From the NCBI GenBank assembly GCA_963169175.1, contig CAUJFK010000111.1:1-14127 (forward strand): a stretch of 14,127 nucleotides of DNA. Reading direction: 5' to 3'. Numbering within the stretch: position 1 is the first letter of the stretch; each line of letters starts with the position of its first letter. Position numbers and translations under genes: made by a program. Origin of the DNA: Acidobacteriota bacterium (GTDB lineage Bacteria > Acidobacteriota > Blastocatellia > Pyrinomonadales > Pyrinomonadaceae). Below are positions 6,915 to 14,127 of the stretch, one piece after another. The notes beneath the pieces are model-generated. The model had not been told where the DNA came from, made no database searches, and saw nothing but the letters and a program-made list of their open reading frames with translations.

Positions 6915-7907
6915 ATGAGTAACTTTATCCATCCGGATTTCCCAGTGTCGCGGCCCCGACGCCTTCGGCGCACTGCGGTCTTGCGAGATATGCTCCGCGA
7001 GACGCGGCTCGCAAAAAGCGATCTGATCTTTCCGCTATTCGTCACCACAGGCGAAAATGTAAAGCGTGAGATCGCTGCGATGCCGGGCATTTATCACCTC
7101 TCGATCGACAATGTTCTGCGCGAATGCGAGGAGCTTTTGTCGCTCGGGATCAATTCTATTTTGTTGTTTGGAATTCCAGCGGTGAAAGATGAGACCGGTT
7201 CGGCGGCGATCGCAACAGACGGGATCGTGCAGACCGCGGTACGTGCGATCAAATATCGCTTTCCCGAGATGGCTGTTGTTACCGATGTGTGTTTGTGCGC
7301 ATATACTACGCACGGCCATTGCGGCGTGATCCGCGACGGCGAGGTCGTGAACGATGAATCGCTCGAACTGATCGCCGAACAGGCGCTGTCGCATGCACAA
7401 AGCGGCGCCGACATTGTCGCGCCATCGGACATGATGGACGGCCGTGTCGCGGCGATCCGGGCGAAACTCGACGAGAGCGGGTTTGCGAACACGGCGATCA
7501 TGGCATATTCGGCAAAGTTCGCGTCGGCATTCTATGGGCCGTTTCGTCAGGCCGCAGATTCGGCTCCGCAATTTGGCGATCGAAGATCGTACCAGATGGA
7601 CGCGGCCAATGCCGATGAAGCCATCCGTGAGATCGCCCTCGATATTCACGAGGGAGCAGATATCGTTATGGTCAAGCCGGCGTTGGCGTATCTCGACATC
7701 GTCCGGCGGACAAAGGATGAGTTTAATATTCCGGTCGCGGCCTACAATGTGAGCGGGGAATATTCGATGATCAAGGCGGCGGCGGAACGCGGTTGGATCG
7801 ACGGCACGGCGGCGATTATGGAAGCCTTAACGTCGATCAAGCGGGCCGGGGCGGACGTAATTATCACATACTTTGCAAAAGAAGCGGCAGCGGAATTGGA
7901 TAAATGA
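6915..7907 (+). CDS. hemB: Delta-aminolevulinic acid dehydratase (porphobilinogen synthase), zinc type
   Basis: HemB condenses two 5-aminolevulinate molecules to porphobilinogen. At 330 residues it has normal length. DVCLCAYTTHGHCG (124-137) carries the three zinc ligands Cys126, Cys128 and Cys136, so this is the Zn-dependent class rather than the Asp-rich Mg class. Schiff-base lysines are Lys201 in YSAKFASAFYGPFR and Lys254 in MVKPALAYLD. The PFR...GDRRSYQMD stretch (209-229) is also conserved. The start at 6915 lies 3 bp after hemD and has no clear Shine-Dalgarno sequence, so translation may depend on coupling to hemD. Its stop overlaps the hemL start by 4 bp. The N-terminal FPVSRPRRLRRTAVLRDM arm is the usual oligomerisation arm. 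Confidence 0.98.
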   Translation: MSNFIHPDFPVSRPRRLRRTAVLRDMLRETRLAKSDLIFPLFVTTGENVKREIAAMPGIYHLSIDNVLRECEELLSLGINSILLFGIPAVKDETGSAAIATDGIVQTAVRAIKYRFPEMAVVTDVCLCAYTTHGHCGVIRDGEVVNDESLELIAEQALSHAQSGADIVAPSDMMDGRVAAIRAKLDESGFANTAIMAYSAKFASAFYGPFRQAADSAPQFGDRRSYQMDAANADEAIREIALDIHEGADIVMVKPALAYLDIVRRTKDEFNIPVAAYNVSGEYSMIKAAAERGWIDGTAAIMEALTSIKRAGADVIITYFAKEAAAELDK

Positions 7908-9196
7908 ATACGGCTACGAGTAAACAACTATTTGCTGAGGCAAAACTGCATATACCTGGCGGCGTAAACTCGCCCGTCCGTGCATTTAACGCTGTCGGCG
8001 GTGAACCGCTGTACATCAAGAAAGCGAAAGGCCCGCGTTTGTGGGACGCGGACGATAATGAGTTTATCGATTACGTTGGTGCCTGGGGGCCGATGATACT
8101 TGGGCACGCGCATGATCGGGTTGTCGAGGCCGTCAAACGAGCGGTGGAGGACGGAACAACCTTTGGCTCATGCTGCGAACAGGAGATCGAACTTGCCAGG
8201 TTGATAAAACACTTCGTGCCGTCGGTCGAATCGGTGAGGATGGTAAACTCCGGCACCGAGGCGACAATGAGCGCTATGCGTCTTGCTCGGGCCTTTACCG
8301 GACGCGACAAGATCGTCAAGTTCGAAGGCTGCTATCACGGCCACGGCGATTCGTTTTTGATCAAAGCCGGGTCGGGTATTGCGACGCTCTGCCTGCCGGA
8401 CAGCCCGGGCGTAACGCGTTCCTCGGCGAGCGATACGGTTACCGCTCGTTTCAACGACATTGGGTCGGTCCAACGTGTTATTGAGCGGCATAAAGGCACG
8501 GTCGCCGCGGTTTTTATCGAACCGGTCGCTGGCAACATGGGCTGTGTCCCGGCTAATCGAAATTTCCTGAAGGCCCTGCGTGAAATTTGTACTCAGGAAA
8601 AGATCATTCTGATCTTTGACGAGGTGATGACGGGATTTCGGCTTGCACGCGGCGGGGCGCAGCAGATCTTTGGCGTCACCCCCGACCTTACGACGTTTGG
8701 CAAGATCATCGGCGGCGGTTTGCCCGTCGGTGCCTACGGCGGCCGCCGCGAGATCATGGAGATGGCCGCACCAGCGGGGCCGGTTTATCAGGCCGGGACG
8801 TTCTCAGGCAACCCGGTCACGATGACGGCGGGTATCGAAACTTTAAGGATAATTGACGAAACGCCAGAGTTTTATGACCGGCTTGAAGAAAAAGGAAAAT
8901 ACCTGGCCGACGGCATGGAGAGTGCATTGAATGAGGCGGGCCGTAAATATACCTTAAACCGCGTGGGCTCGATGTTCACACTGTTTTTTACCGAGAATGC
9001 TATCACTGATTTTGATTCTGCGAAGACCGCGGACACCACGATGTTTGCCTCTTTTTTCCAATCGATGCTCGCCAACGGAATATATTTGCCTCCATCCCAA
9101 TTCGAATCTGCGTTCGTCTCGGCCGCACACGATAAGGCAGACCTTAACGAAACGCTGTCGGCGATCACCCGATCCTTCGTAAGTATCAACTCCTAA
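7904..9196 (+). CDS. hemL: Glutamate-1-semialdehyde 2,1-aminomutase
   Basis: HemL is a PLP enzyme that converts glutamate-1-semialdehyde, the unstable HemA product, to 5-aminolevulinate. The 430 residues match the family. HIPGGVNSPVRAF (16-28) is the characteristic N-terminus, SGTEAT (116-121) binds the PLP phosphate, and YHGHGDSFL (144-152) is conserved. IFDEVMTGFR (237-246) holds the PLP-ring aspartate. Lys267 in TTFGKIIGGGLP forms the internal aldimine. AGTFSGNP is also present further on. The N-terminus distinguishes it from general class-III aminotransferases. It overlaps hemB by 4 bp and is the last gene of the run; a 324-bp gap follows. With hemA it completes the C5 route, so no ALA synthase is needed. 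Confidence 0.98.
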   Translation: MNTATSKQLFAEAKLHIPGGVNSPVRAFNAVGGEPLYIKKAKGPRLWDADDNEFIDYVGAWGPMILGHAHDRVVEAVKRAVEDGTTFGSCCEQEIELARLIKHFVPSVESVRMVNSGTEATMSAMRLARAFTGRDKIVKFEGCYHGHGDSFLIKAGSGIATLCLPDSPGVTRSSASDTVTARFNDIGSVQRVIERHKGTVAAVFIEPVAGNMGCVPANRNFLKALREICTQEKIILIFDEVMTGFRLARGGAQQIFGVTPDLTTFGKIIGGGLPVGAYGGRREIMEMAAPAGPVYQAGTFSGNPVTMTAGIETLRIIDETPEFYDRLEEKGKYLADGMESALNEAGRKYTLNRVGSMFTLFFTENAITDFDSAKTADTTMFASFFQSMLANGIYLPPSQFESAFVSAAHDKADLNETLSAITRSFVSINS

Positions 9197-9237
9197 CAAG
9201 ATCATTAATGTTTTTGGGTTTTGGGCTGAAGGATCAG

Positions 9238-9251
9238 TCAGATATATCTGA
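9238..9251. promoter_or_regulatory. 14-bp perfect palindrome, possible operator
   Basis: TCAGATATATCTGA is identical to its reverse complement and lies 41 bp after the hemL stop. Dyads of this size often bind dimeric regulators, but no regulator can be named. It could also arise by chance or be part of a 3' end structure for the hem transcript. Confidence 0.35.
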
Positions 9252-9256
9252 AAGAC

Positions 9257-9273
9257 CAGCGCGGACGGCGCTG
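9257..9273 (+). terminator. Short GC-rich hairpin after hemL, weak terminator candidate
   Basis: CAGCGC (9257-9262) and GCGCTG (9268-9273) pair around the loop GGACG. It sits 60 bp after the hemL stop, where a terminator would be expected, but no T tract follows. If it ends transcription it would need Rho or another factor. Its right arm is also part of the 11-bp direct repeat. Confidence 0.3.
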
Positions 9274-9349
9274 AGGTGCGAAACCGTTGGAAACACTTAC
9301 ACAATTCGCGTGAAAACACCGTCGCCCTACCCTGATCGATCTTATAAAC

Positions 9350-9355
9350 TATAAT
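9350..9355 (+). promoter_or_regulatory. Candidate -10 box for usp
   Basis: A consensus TATAAT lies at 9350-9355 in an AT-rich patch, about 165 bp before usp. No recognisable TTGACA-like -35 sits 15-19 bp upstream, so the promoter call is weak. Confidence 0.3.
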
Positions 9356-9520
9356 CGCATAGTCGTTAACGGAAATGTGCATTGTGGGGATCGGATGCTG
9401 GAGATAAAGCAGAGGTCCGGTGTTGGATATTTTAAAACGAGGATCAGGCCGAGGACGGTTTGACCATGAGCAGCCGGGTCACTTGTTTCGGGTAATGGAG
9501 GCGCTGAGGTACCAAGGTCC

Positions 9521-10477
9521 ATGAAGGTTTTGATCGCTTACGATGGCTCGGGATACTCGCGAAATAGCCTGGATGACCTGCGGCGGGCTGGCTTGCCCGA
9601 CAAGGCAAAGGCCGTGATCATATCAGTTTCCGAAGTGTGGCTTCGAGCGAAGCTAGGGGAATTCAATAGCGATGCGGCACAAGACAACGAGATCCTCGAT
9701 TATATCCGCAAACACTCCGAGCAAATAGATAGAAGTCTTTCAGAGACGAATGAGGTCCTGATCGAAGCAAGGACTGAACTGCAAGATCATTTCCCCGGCT
9801 GGACGATCAAAGTTGAATCCGCAATAGGCTCGCCCGCACAAATGATCCTGCAAAGGTCCGCGGCGTTACGGCCGGACCTGATCGTAATTGGCCCCCGAGG
9901 GCTTTCCTCCGCAAGCAGATCCGGGTTGGGAAGCATTGCGCAGAACGTTATTTCATACACCCCATTCTCAGTGCGTATTGGCCGAAGAGGCCCGGTAAGC
10001 GATAGCGACCAGCCAAAAATCGTCATTTGTTTTGATGGTTCGCCGTGCTCAGTAGAAGCGGTCGATACGGTCGCACTACGAAACTGGCACGGCCATCCGG
10101 AGGTTCGCCTGCTGGTCGTGACAGACCCATTGGACGCATTGATCCCAGGAAGGGCCTTTCGCGTGGTCCCGGGTATTCCGGAAAATAGGACGAGAGGCGA
10201 AGAAAAATGGGCTAAAGCTTTAGCTGAACGGGCTTTATGTACACTTCGGGACGCAGGCTTGACGGCTTCGATGCAAACATACAGCGGTAACCCCCGGATC
10301 ATTCTGGTCAATGAGTCGCACGAATGGAAGGCTGACGCGATATTCGTTGGAATGAACTCCCGACGATCACATTGGCTGGGCTGCGTGGCATCGGCCGTTG
10401 CGTCACGCTCTTCCTGTTCAGTCGAGATCATTTCAAGAAAAGTTACTGATGCATCCGGAGACAAATGGAAACAATGA
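9521..10477 (+). CDS. Tandem universal-stress (UspA) domain protein
   Basis: This 318-residue soluble protein has two Usp domains, roughly residues 1-155 and 165-305. Domain 1 begins MKVLIAYDGSGYSRNSL and holds the ATP-binding signature G-2x-G-9x-G-S as GPRGLSSASRSGLGS (124-138). Domain 2 begins KIVICFDGSPCSVEAV (166-181), but its loop reads GMNSRRSHWLGC (277-288). That loop lacks the second glycine and is about three residues short, so domain 2 probably does not bind ATP in the usual way. Such proteins act as stress-responsive nucleotide sensors; no partner can be read from this sequence. The in-frame stop TGA at 9467 and the lack of other starts leave ATG 9521 as the start, with GAGGT at 9506-9510. 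Its 3' end overlaps the glucan synthase gene, so the two are co-translated. Confidence 0.92.
   Translation: MKVLIAYDGSGYSRNSLDDLRRAGLPDKAKAVIISVSEVWLRAKLGEFNSDAAQDNEILDYIRKHSEQIDRSLSETNEVLIEARTELQDHFPGWTIKVESAIGSPAQMILQRSAALRPDLIVIGPRGLSSASRSGLGSIAQNVISYTPFSVRIGRRGPVSDSDQPKIVICFDGSPCSVEAVDTVALRNWHGHPEVRLLVVTDPLDALIPGRAFRVVPGIPENRTRGEEKWAKALAERALCTLRDAGLTASMQTYSGNPRIILVNESHEWKADAIFVGMNSRRSHWLGCVASAVASRSSCSVEIISRKVTDASGDKWKQ
10457..10460 (+). promoter_or_regulatory. Shine-Dalgarno site for the glucan synthase, start ambiguous
   Basis: GGAG at 10457-10460 lies 4 bp before an ATG at 10465 and 13 bp before an in-frame ATG at 10474. Both spacings are off the optimum. The second ATG forms the classic 4-bp ATGA overlap with the usp stop. 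The two products differ by only three residues. Confidence 0.45.
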
Positions 10478-13400
10478 CGAGATCAACTCACGGAATATCC
10501 GGCATACTTCGAAATTTGGTTAAACCCGGAAATATTGAACAACCAATTCGCGGCGAGATCTACAGCGCGGAAAAATTTGAACAGTTTGCCGCGGCACTTG
10601 CCAAAGAGCATAAGGCCGCAGACCAGCCAAAAAGATATAAATTGCTGCGTCCACGCCTTAAAGATAATGGCAAGGTCCTGCTTGGAGCGTACTATTCATT
10701 GGCAAACGCAATTCGTGAAGAGCGATCGGTCTCGCCGGCGGCGGAATGGTTGGTTGACAACTTTCATATTGTTGAAGAACAGCTTCGTGAGATCCACGAA
10801 GATCTGCCGCCGGGTTACTATCGTGAATTGCCAAAACTTGCAAACGGCGAATTTGCGGGTTATCCGCGTATTTATGCCATCGCGATTTCGATCATCGCCC
10901 ACACCGACAGTCGGCTCGATGTCGAAGCCCTTGAAAGATTCCTTCGATCCTACCAGGCAGTCACGCCGCTGACGATCGGTGAACTTTGGGCGATCGCCAT
11001 CACGCTCAGGATCGTTCTTATTGAAAACCTGCGCCGGTTTGCCTGGCGGATAATTCAGTCGCGTGACGCTCGCGAAGAAGCAGAGAAGCTGGCCGACGAG
11101 CTGATGGAAATTGCCGGCAAACGGCCCGAAGAGGTTCTGCAGTTTGTTACCCAACACCTCGACAAACGAACAGAATTCGAGACTGCTTTTGTCGAACGGT
11201 TTACGTGCCAGCTGCGCGACCGAGACCTGGCCATCGCGCCCGCCTATGAATGGTTGGCAAACAAACTGCAGGAGCGCGGCTCGAGCATCGAGATGTCGGT
11301 TGAGACCGAGTACCAGCTGCAGGCGGTCGCGCAGGTGACGGTCGGCAACATTATCACGAGCATGCGGCTCCTCTCGACGATCGATTGGAGAACATTCTTT
11401 GAGAGCGTCAGTTTAATAGACCCGCTTTTTAGCAAAGACCCCGCAAAGATCTATTCGAAGATGACGTTCGGTACGCGCAACCGTTACCGTGAGGTGGTTG
11501 AGCGAATTGCAAGGCGCACCAAAGTGGATGAGCTGAAGGTTGCACGGAAAGTCGTCGAAAAGTCCCTCGCCTCCCGCCGCCGCGATGCCTCAGACCGGCG
11601 TCGTTCGCACATTGGATTTTATTTAATAGATAAAGGTGTCTCGGAGATCGAGAAAGAATTCCAATATCGTCCTGAGATAGCGGAAAAGGCCGTTTTTTTC
11701 ATTTTGCGGCATCCTAACTTTTCTTACCTCGGATCGACAGCCGTATTGACGGCACTGGTCGTTCTGCTTTTGGCTTACTCGGCCGCCTATCTCGGGGCGG
11801 GCCTGCCGTTGACCATCGCGTTTGCGGTGCTTTCTATCATTCCGGCCAGCGATCTGGCACTTAGCGTTCTAAATTGGGATTTTGCACGAATGGTCCCGCC
11901 GCGCATACTTCCGCAAATAGATACAACAACGGGCATTCCTGACGAAGCGCGAACGTTTGTCGTAATTCCTACCCTTTTGTCCAGTCCATCTGTTGTTGCA
12001 GAGTTACTTGAAAAACTGGAGGTCTATAGTCTTGCGAATCAGGACAGCAACTTATACTTTGCCTTGCTCACTGACCTTTCAGATGCTTCGGCTGAGGAAC
12101 TGACGAAAGATTCAGAGATCATTGAAGCGGCCCGTGACGGGATCAAAGCATTAAATCAAAAATATGAGCAGACAAAGTATGAAAAATTCTATCTCTTTCA
12201 CCGCCGGCGCCAATGGAACGAAGGCGAGCAAAAGTGGATGGGGTCGGAACGGAAACGCGGCAAACTCGAAGAGTTTAATAAATTGCTGCGGGGCGACGGA
12301 GAAACGAGTTACACGGGGGTTAGCGCTGACAAGAAATTTCTAAAACAGATCAAGTATGTCATCACGCTTGATTCTGACACGCAATTACCGCGCGATGCCG
12401 CGCACAGCCTGATCGGTATTGCGGTGCATCCGCTCAATCGTCCAAAATTTGACGAAACCTTGCGGCGGGTTACTCAAGGCTATGCGATTCTGCAGCCGCG
12501 TATAAGCATTTCCTTGCAAAGTGCATCACGTTCCTATTTTGCACGGATCTTTTCTGGGAATACCGGCATTGATCCATATACAACAGCTGCCTCAGACGTT
12601 TACCAAGATCTGTTTGGAGAGGGTAGTTTTGTTGGTAAAGGCCTCTATGATGTTGATGCGTTTCGTGCGGCGCTAAAGGGTCGGGTACCTGAGAATTCTC
12701 TTCTTAGCCACGATCTTTTCGAAGGCCTGTACGCCCGTTGCGGGTTGGTGTCCGATGTTGAATTGCTCGACGATTTTCCGGCCCATTTTGACAGCTTTAC
12801 AGAGCGATCGCATCGTTGGGTACGCGGTGACTGGCAAATTACCAGATGGATCCTTCCGTGGATAAAAAACGCGAATGGGAAAAGCGTGAGGAATGATCTA
12901 TCCGTTATTTCGCGTTGGAAGATCCTTGATAATTTGCGGAGAAGTTTAGTTGCCCCGGCTATTTTTCTGTGGCTGCTGGCGGTATGGATAGTGATTCCAG
13001 GCTCGCCGCTTTTGTGGACGCTTTTTATTATTGTGGTGCTTGCGTTCCCGGTCTATGCACATCTCCAGACCAATCTATTGACGCATCCCCGCGGCATTCC
13101 GTGGACGAGCCATTTTTGGAGTGTCTTAGGTGACGTCCGGACAAACACGCTCCAGGTACTGTTTTTGATAGTGGTCCTTGCGCACCAGGCGTATTCAAAT
13201 TGTGATGCCATCGTACGTACCGTTTACCGGAAGCTTATCTCACACAAAGCATTGTTGGAATGGAAAACGGCGGCCCAAAGCGAAAGAGAGCGTCCGCACG
13301 GCCAGGCGGCACTTTTGTGGTCAATGTGGGCCTCAACGCTTCTTTCAATGATCGCGGTACCGATCGTATTTTGGTTTCGCCCATCGGCCGGATTGGTTGC

Positions 13401-14127
13401 GGCACCATTTTTACTCCTTTGGGTCCTTGCGCCTTTCGTTGCCTACCGGATCAGTTTTAGGCCGCCGAGCAAACAGGTACCGCTGAGTATGGCCGATACC
13501 AGGATGGCGCGATCGATCGCCCGACGTACCTGGCGATTTTTTGAAACATTCGTCGGCGATGATTCAAATTGGCTTCCGCCTGACAACTTTCAGGAAGATC
13601 CGCAGCCAAAGGTCGCTCATCGGACCTCACCGACAAATATCGGCTTGTATCTCTTGTCCACGATTTCCGCGTATGACCTTGGTTATATCGGGATACTGGA
13701 GCTTATCGAGAGGCTCGGGTTTACGTTTGCCACCCTCGAAAAACTCGAAAAGATTCGCGGTCACTATTTTAATTGGTATGACACGCAATCGCTTGCTCCT
13801 CTTTCGCCACGCTATATCTCAACCGTCGATAGTGGAAATTTGGCGGGCCATCTGCTTGCGGTCAAACAAGCGGTTACCGAGATCGCGGGGCAAAAATTGT
13901 TTGGATCAGATGTAATTGATGGCTTGAGCGATACAGTCGAATTGATACGGGAAGAAGCGAAACAATTCAACATTGCCAGCAAGCGAACGGAGGCTGTGAC
14001 CGTCAAGCAGTTTCAGGCCGAGATAGGTACATGTGTCCGGTTATTGGAGAGCGGGCCGCGCGACACACCCGGTGACTGGGTTAACCTATTTGACTCTCTG
14101 ATCACACATGCCGTGGCCATCGGCGAC
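10465..14127 (+). CDS. ndvB: Cyclic beta-1,2-glucan synthase (GT84, NdvB/ChvB/Cgs family), 3'-truncated by window edge
   Basis: The frame runs without a stop to the last base, giving about 1221 residues of a family whose full members reach about 2800. These inner-membrane enzymes initiate, extend, phosphorolyse and cyclise periplasmic beta-1,2-glucans from UDP-glucose. Residues 1-415 are soluble and helical with no signal peptide, including TFGTRNRYREVVERIARRT near 335. Membrane segments fall near 422-443 and 446-466, then 827-847, 850-868, 895-910, 950-971 and 976-996. The cytosolic glycosyltransferase loop between them holds D537, DSD (636-638), SHD (748-750) and RSHRW (781-785). This is the D, DxD, D, (Q/R)xxRW pattern of processive glycosyltransferases. 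After the membrane block, GHYFNWYDTQSL (from 1099) and STVDSGNLAGHL (from 1119) are family hallmarks. The C-terminal GH94-like phosphorylase region lies outside the window. The start is 10465 or 10474. It overlaps usp. Confidence 0.93.
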   Translation, partial: METMTRSTHGISGILRNLVKPGNIEQPIRGEIYSAEKFEQFAAALAKEHKAADQPKRYKLLRPRLKDNGKVLLGAYYSLANAIREERSVSPAAEWLVDNFHIVEEQLREIHEDLPPGYYRELPKLANGEFAGYPRIYAIAISIIAHTDSRLDVEALERFLRSYQAVTPLTIGELWAIAITLRIVLIENLRRFAWRIIQSRDAREEAEKLADELMEIAGKRPEEVLQFVTQHLDKRTEFETAFVERFTCQLRDRDLAIAPAYEWLANKLQERGSSIEMSVETEYQLQAVAQVTVGNIITSMRLLSTIDWRTFFESVSLIDPLFSKDPAKIYSKMTFGTRNRYREVVERIARRTKVDELKVARKVVEKSLASRRRDASDRRRSHIGFYLIDKGVSEIEKEFQYRPEIAEKAVFFILRHPNFSYLGSTAVLTALVVLLLAYSAAYLGAGLPLTIAFAVLSIIPASDLALSVLNWDFARMVPPRILPQIDTTTGIPDEARTFVVIPTLLSSPSVVAELLEKLEVYSLANQDSNLYFALLTDLSDASAEELTKDSEIIEAARDGIKALNQKYEQTKYEKFYLFHRRRQWNEGEQKWMGSERKRGKLEEFNKLLRGDGETSYTGVSADKKFLKQIKYVITLDSDTQLPRDAAHSLIGIAVHPLNRPKFDETLRRVTQGYAILQPRISISLQSASRSYFARIFSGNTGIDPYTTAASDVYQDLFGEGSFVGKGLYDVDAFRAALKGRVPENSLLSHDLFEGLYARCGLVSDVELLDDFPAHFDSFTERSHRWVRGDWQITRWILPWIKNANGKSVRNDLSVISRWKILDNLRRSLVAPAIFLWLLAVWIVIPGSPLLWTLFIIVVLAFPVYAHLQTNLLTHPRGIPWTSHFWSVLGDVRTNTLQVLFLIVVLAHQAYSNCDAIVRTVYRKLISHKALLEWKTAAQSERERPHGQAALLWSMWASTLLSMIAVPIVFWFRPSAGLVAAPFLLLWVLAPFVAYRISFRPPSKQVPLSMADTRMARSIARRTWRFFETFVGDDSNWLPPDNFQEDPQPKVAHRTSPTNIGLYLLSTISAYDLGYIGILELIERLGFTFATLEKLEKIRGHYFNWYDTQSLAPLSPRYISTVDSGNLAGHLLAVKQAVTEIAGQKLFGSDVIDGLSDTVELIREEAKQFNIASKRTEAVTVKQFQAEIGTCVRLLESGPRDTPGDWVNLFDSLITHAVAIGD

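Larger units (their letters stand above)
9197..9520. other. Intergenic region between hemL and usp, no convincing gene
   Basis: These 324 bp separate the hem operon from the usp-glucan synthase pair. They hold a 14-bp palindrome (9238-9251), a GC-rich hairpin (9257-9273) and a TATAAT box (9350-9355). An 11-bp direct repeat, GGCGCTGAGGT, occurs at 9267-9277 and 9500-9510. Short frames such as 9375-9407 (10 codons) and 9395-9463 (22 codons) have no ribosome-binding site and are not called. I recognise no riboswitch or small RNA. Confidence 0.6.

Noticed and set aside
7035..7649. 204-codon - strand frame opposite hemB
   Set aside because: It lies wholly within hemB, which has all catalytic residues on the + strand. 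The translated product is Arg/His-rich with no family signature.
8954..9382. 142-codon - strand frame spanning the hemL end and the intergenic gap
   Set aside because: About half of it is antisense to hemL, there is no ribosome-binding site or recognisable domain, and nothing else here is on the - strand.
9395..9463. 22-codon basic small ORF in the hemL-usp gap
   Set aside because: It has no Shine-Dalgarno sequence, no recognisable product, and frames this short are expected by chance.
9787..10464. 225-codon open frame on the - strand opposite usp
   Set aside because: The + strand frame is a clear tandem Usp protein with family motifs. The antisense frame shows no recognisable domain and is a mirror of GC-rich codon structure.
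10535..10972. 145-codon + strand frame inside the glucan synthase gene
   Set aside because: It is in a different frame from the long open gene, whose translation matches GT84 proteins throughout. The alternative product is Arg/Ser-rich noise.

Overview
This 14.1 kb window is densely packed, with every supported gene on the + strand. It reads as a normal bacterial chromosome segment: no mobile element, tRNA, rRNA or CRISPR is visible. Base composition is moderately GC-rich and genes overlap by 1-4 bp repeatedly. The gene set is an assimilatory sulfate-reduction block, a C5-pathway tetrapyrrole block, and a tandem Usp protein next to a cyclic-glucan synthase. This fits an aerobic heterotroph, and my impression from protein style is an acidobacterium (Blastocatellia-like). 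That assignment is a low-confidence inference with no marker gene behind it.

Region 1 (1-1467): the 3' part of a siroheme-type uroporphyrinogen-III C-methyltransferase (cobA/SUMT), followed 3 bp later by a 4Fe-4S adenylyl-sulfate reductase (cysH). The gap at 1468-1631 carries a plausible sigma70-type promoter and a perfect 9-bp inverted repeat inside a longer imperfect palindrome.

Region 2 (1632-9196): a tight run sat - cysC - 1-Cys peroxiredoxin - hemA - hemC - hemD - hemB - hemL, which is probably one operon. Sat makes APS, CysC can phosphorylate it to PAPS, and CysH reduces APS to sulfite. HemA, HemL, HemB, HemC and HemD carry glutamyl-tRNA to uroporphyrinogen III, and CobA turns that into precorrin-2 for siroheme, the cofactor of assimilatory sulfite reductase. 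The window therefore couples sulfate activation and reduction to synthesis of the cofactor needed for the next step. Sulfite reductase and the precorrin-2 dehydrogenase/ferrochelatase are not in view and may lie upstream. Heme-specific late genes (hemE, hemN, hemH) are absent here.

Region 3 (9197-9520): 324 bp without a convincing gene, holding a 14-bp perfect palindrome, a short GC-rich hairpin, a TATAAT box and an 11-bp direct repeat.

Region 4 (9521-14127): a tandem universal-stress protein whose end overlaps the start of a very large membrane glycosyltransferase of the cyclic beta-1,2-glucan synthase family (GT84, NdvB/ChvB/Cgs). This gene stays open for about 1220 codons and runs off the window.

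The oddest protein features are a glutamyl-tRNA reductase that lacks most of its C-terminal dimerisation domain, and a CysC kinase alongside an APS-type (not PAPS-type) reductase. I did not find a clearly new biological system. The most interesting points are variations on known pathways.
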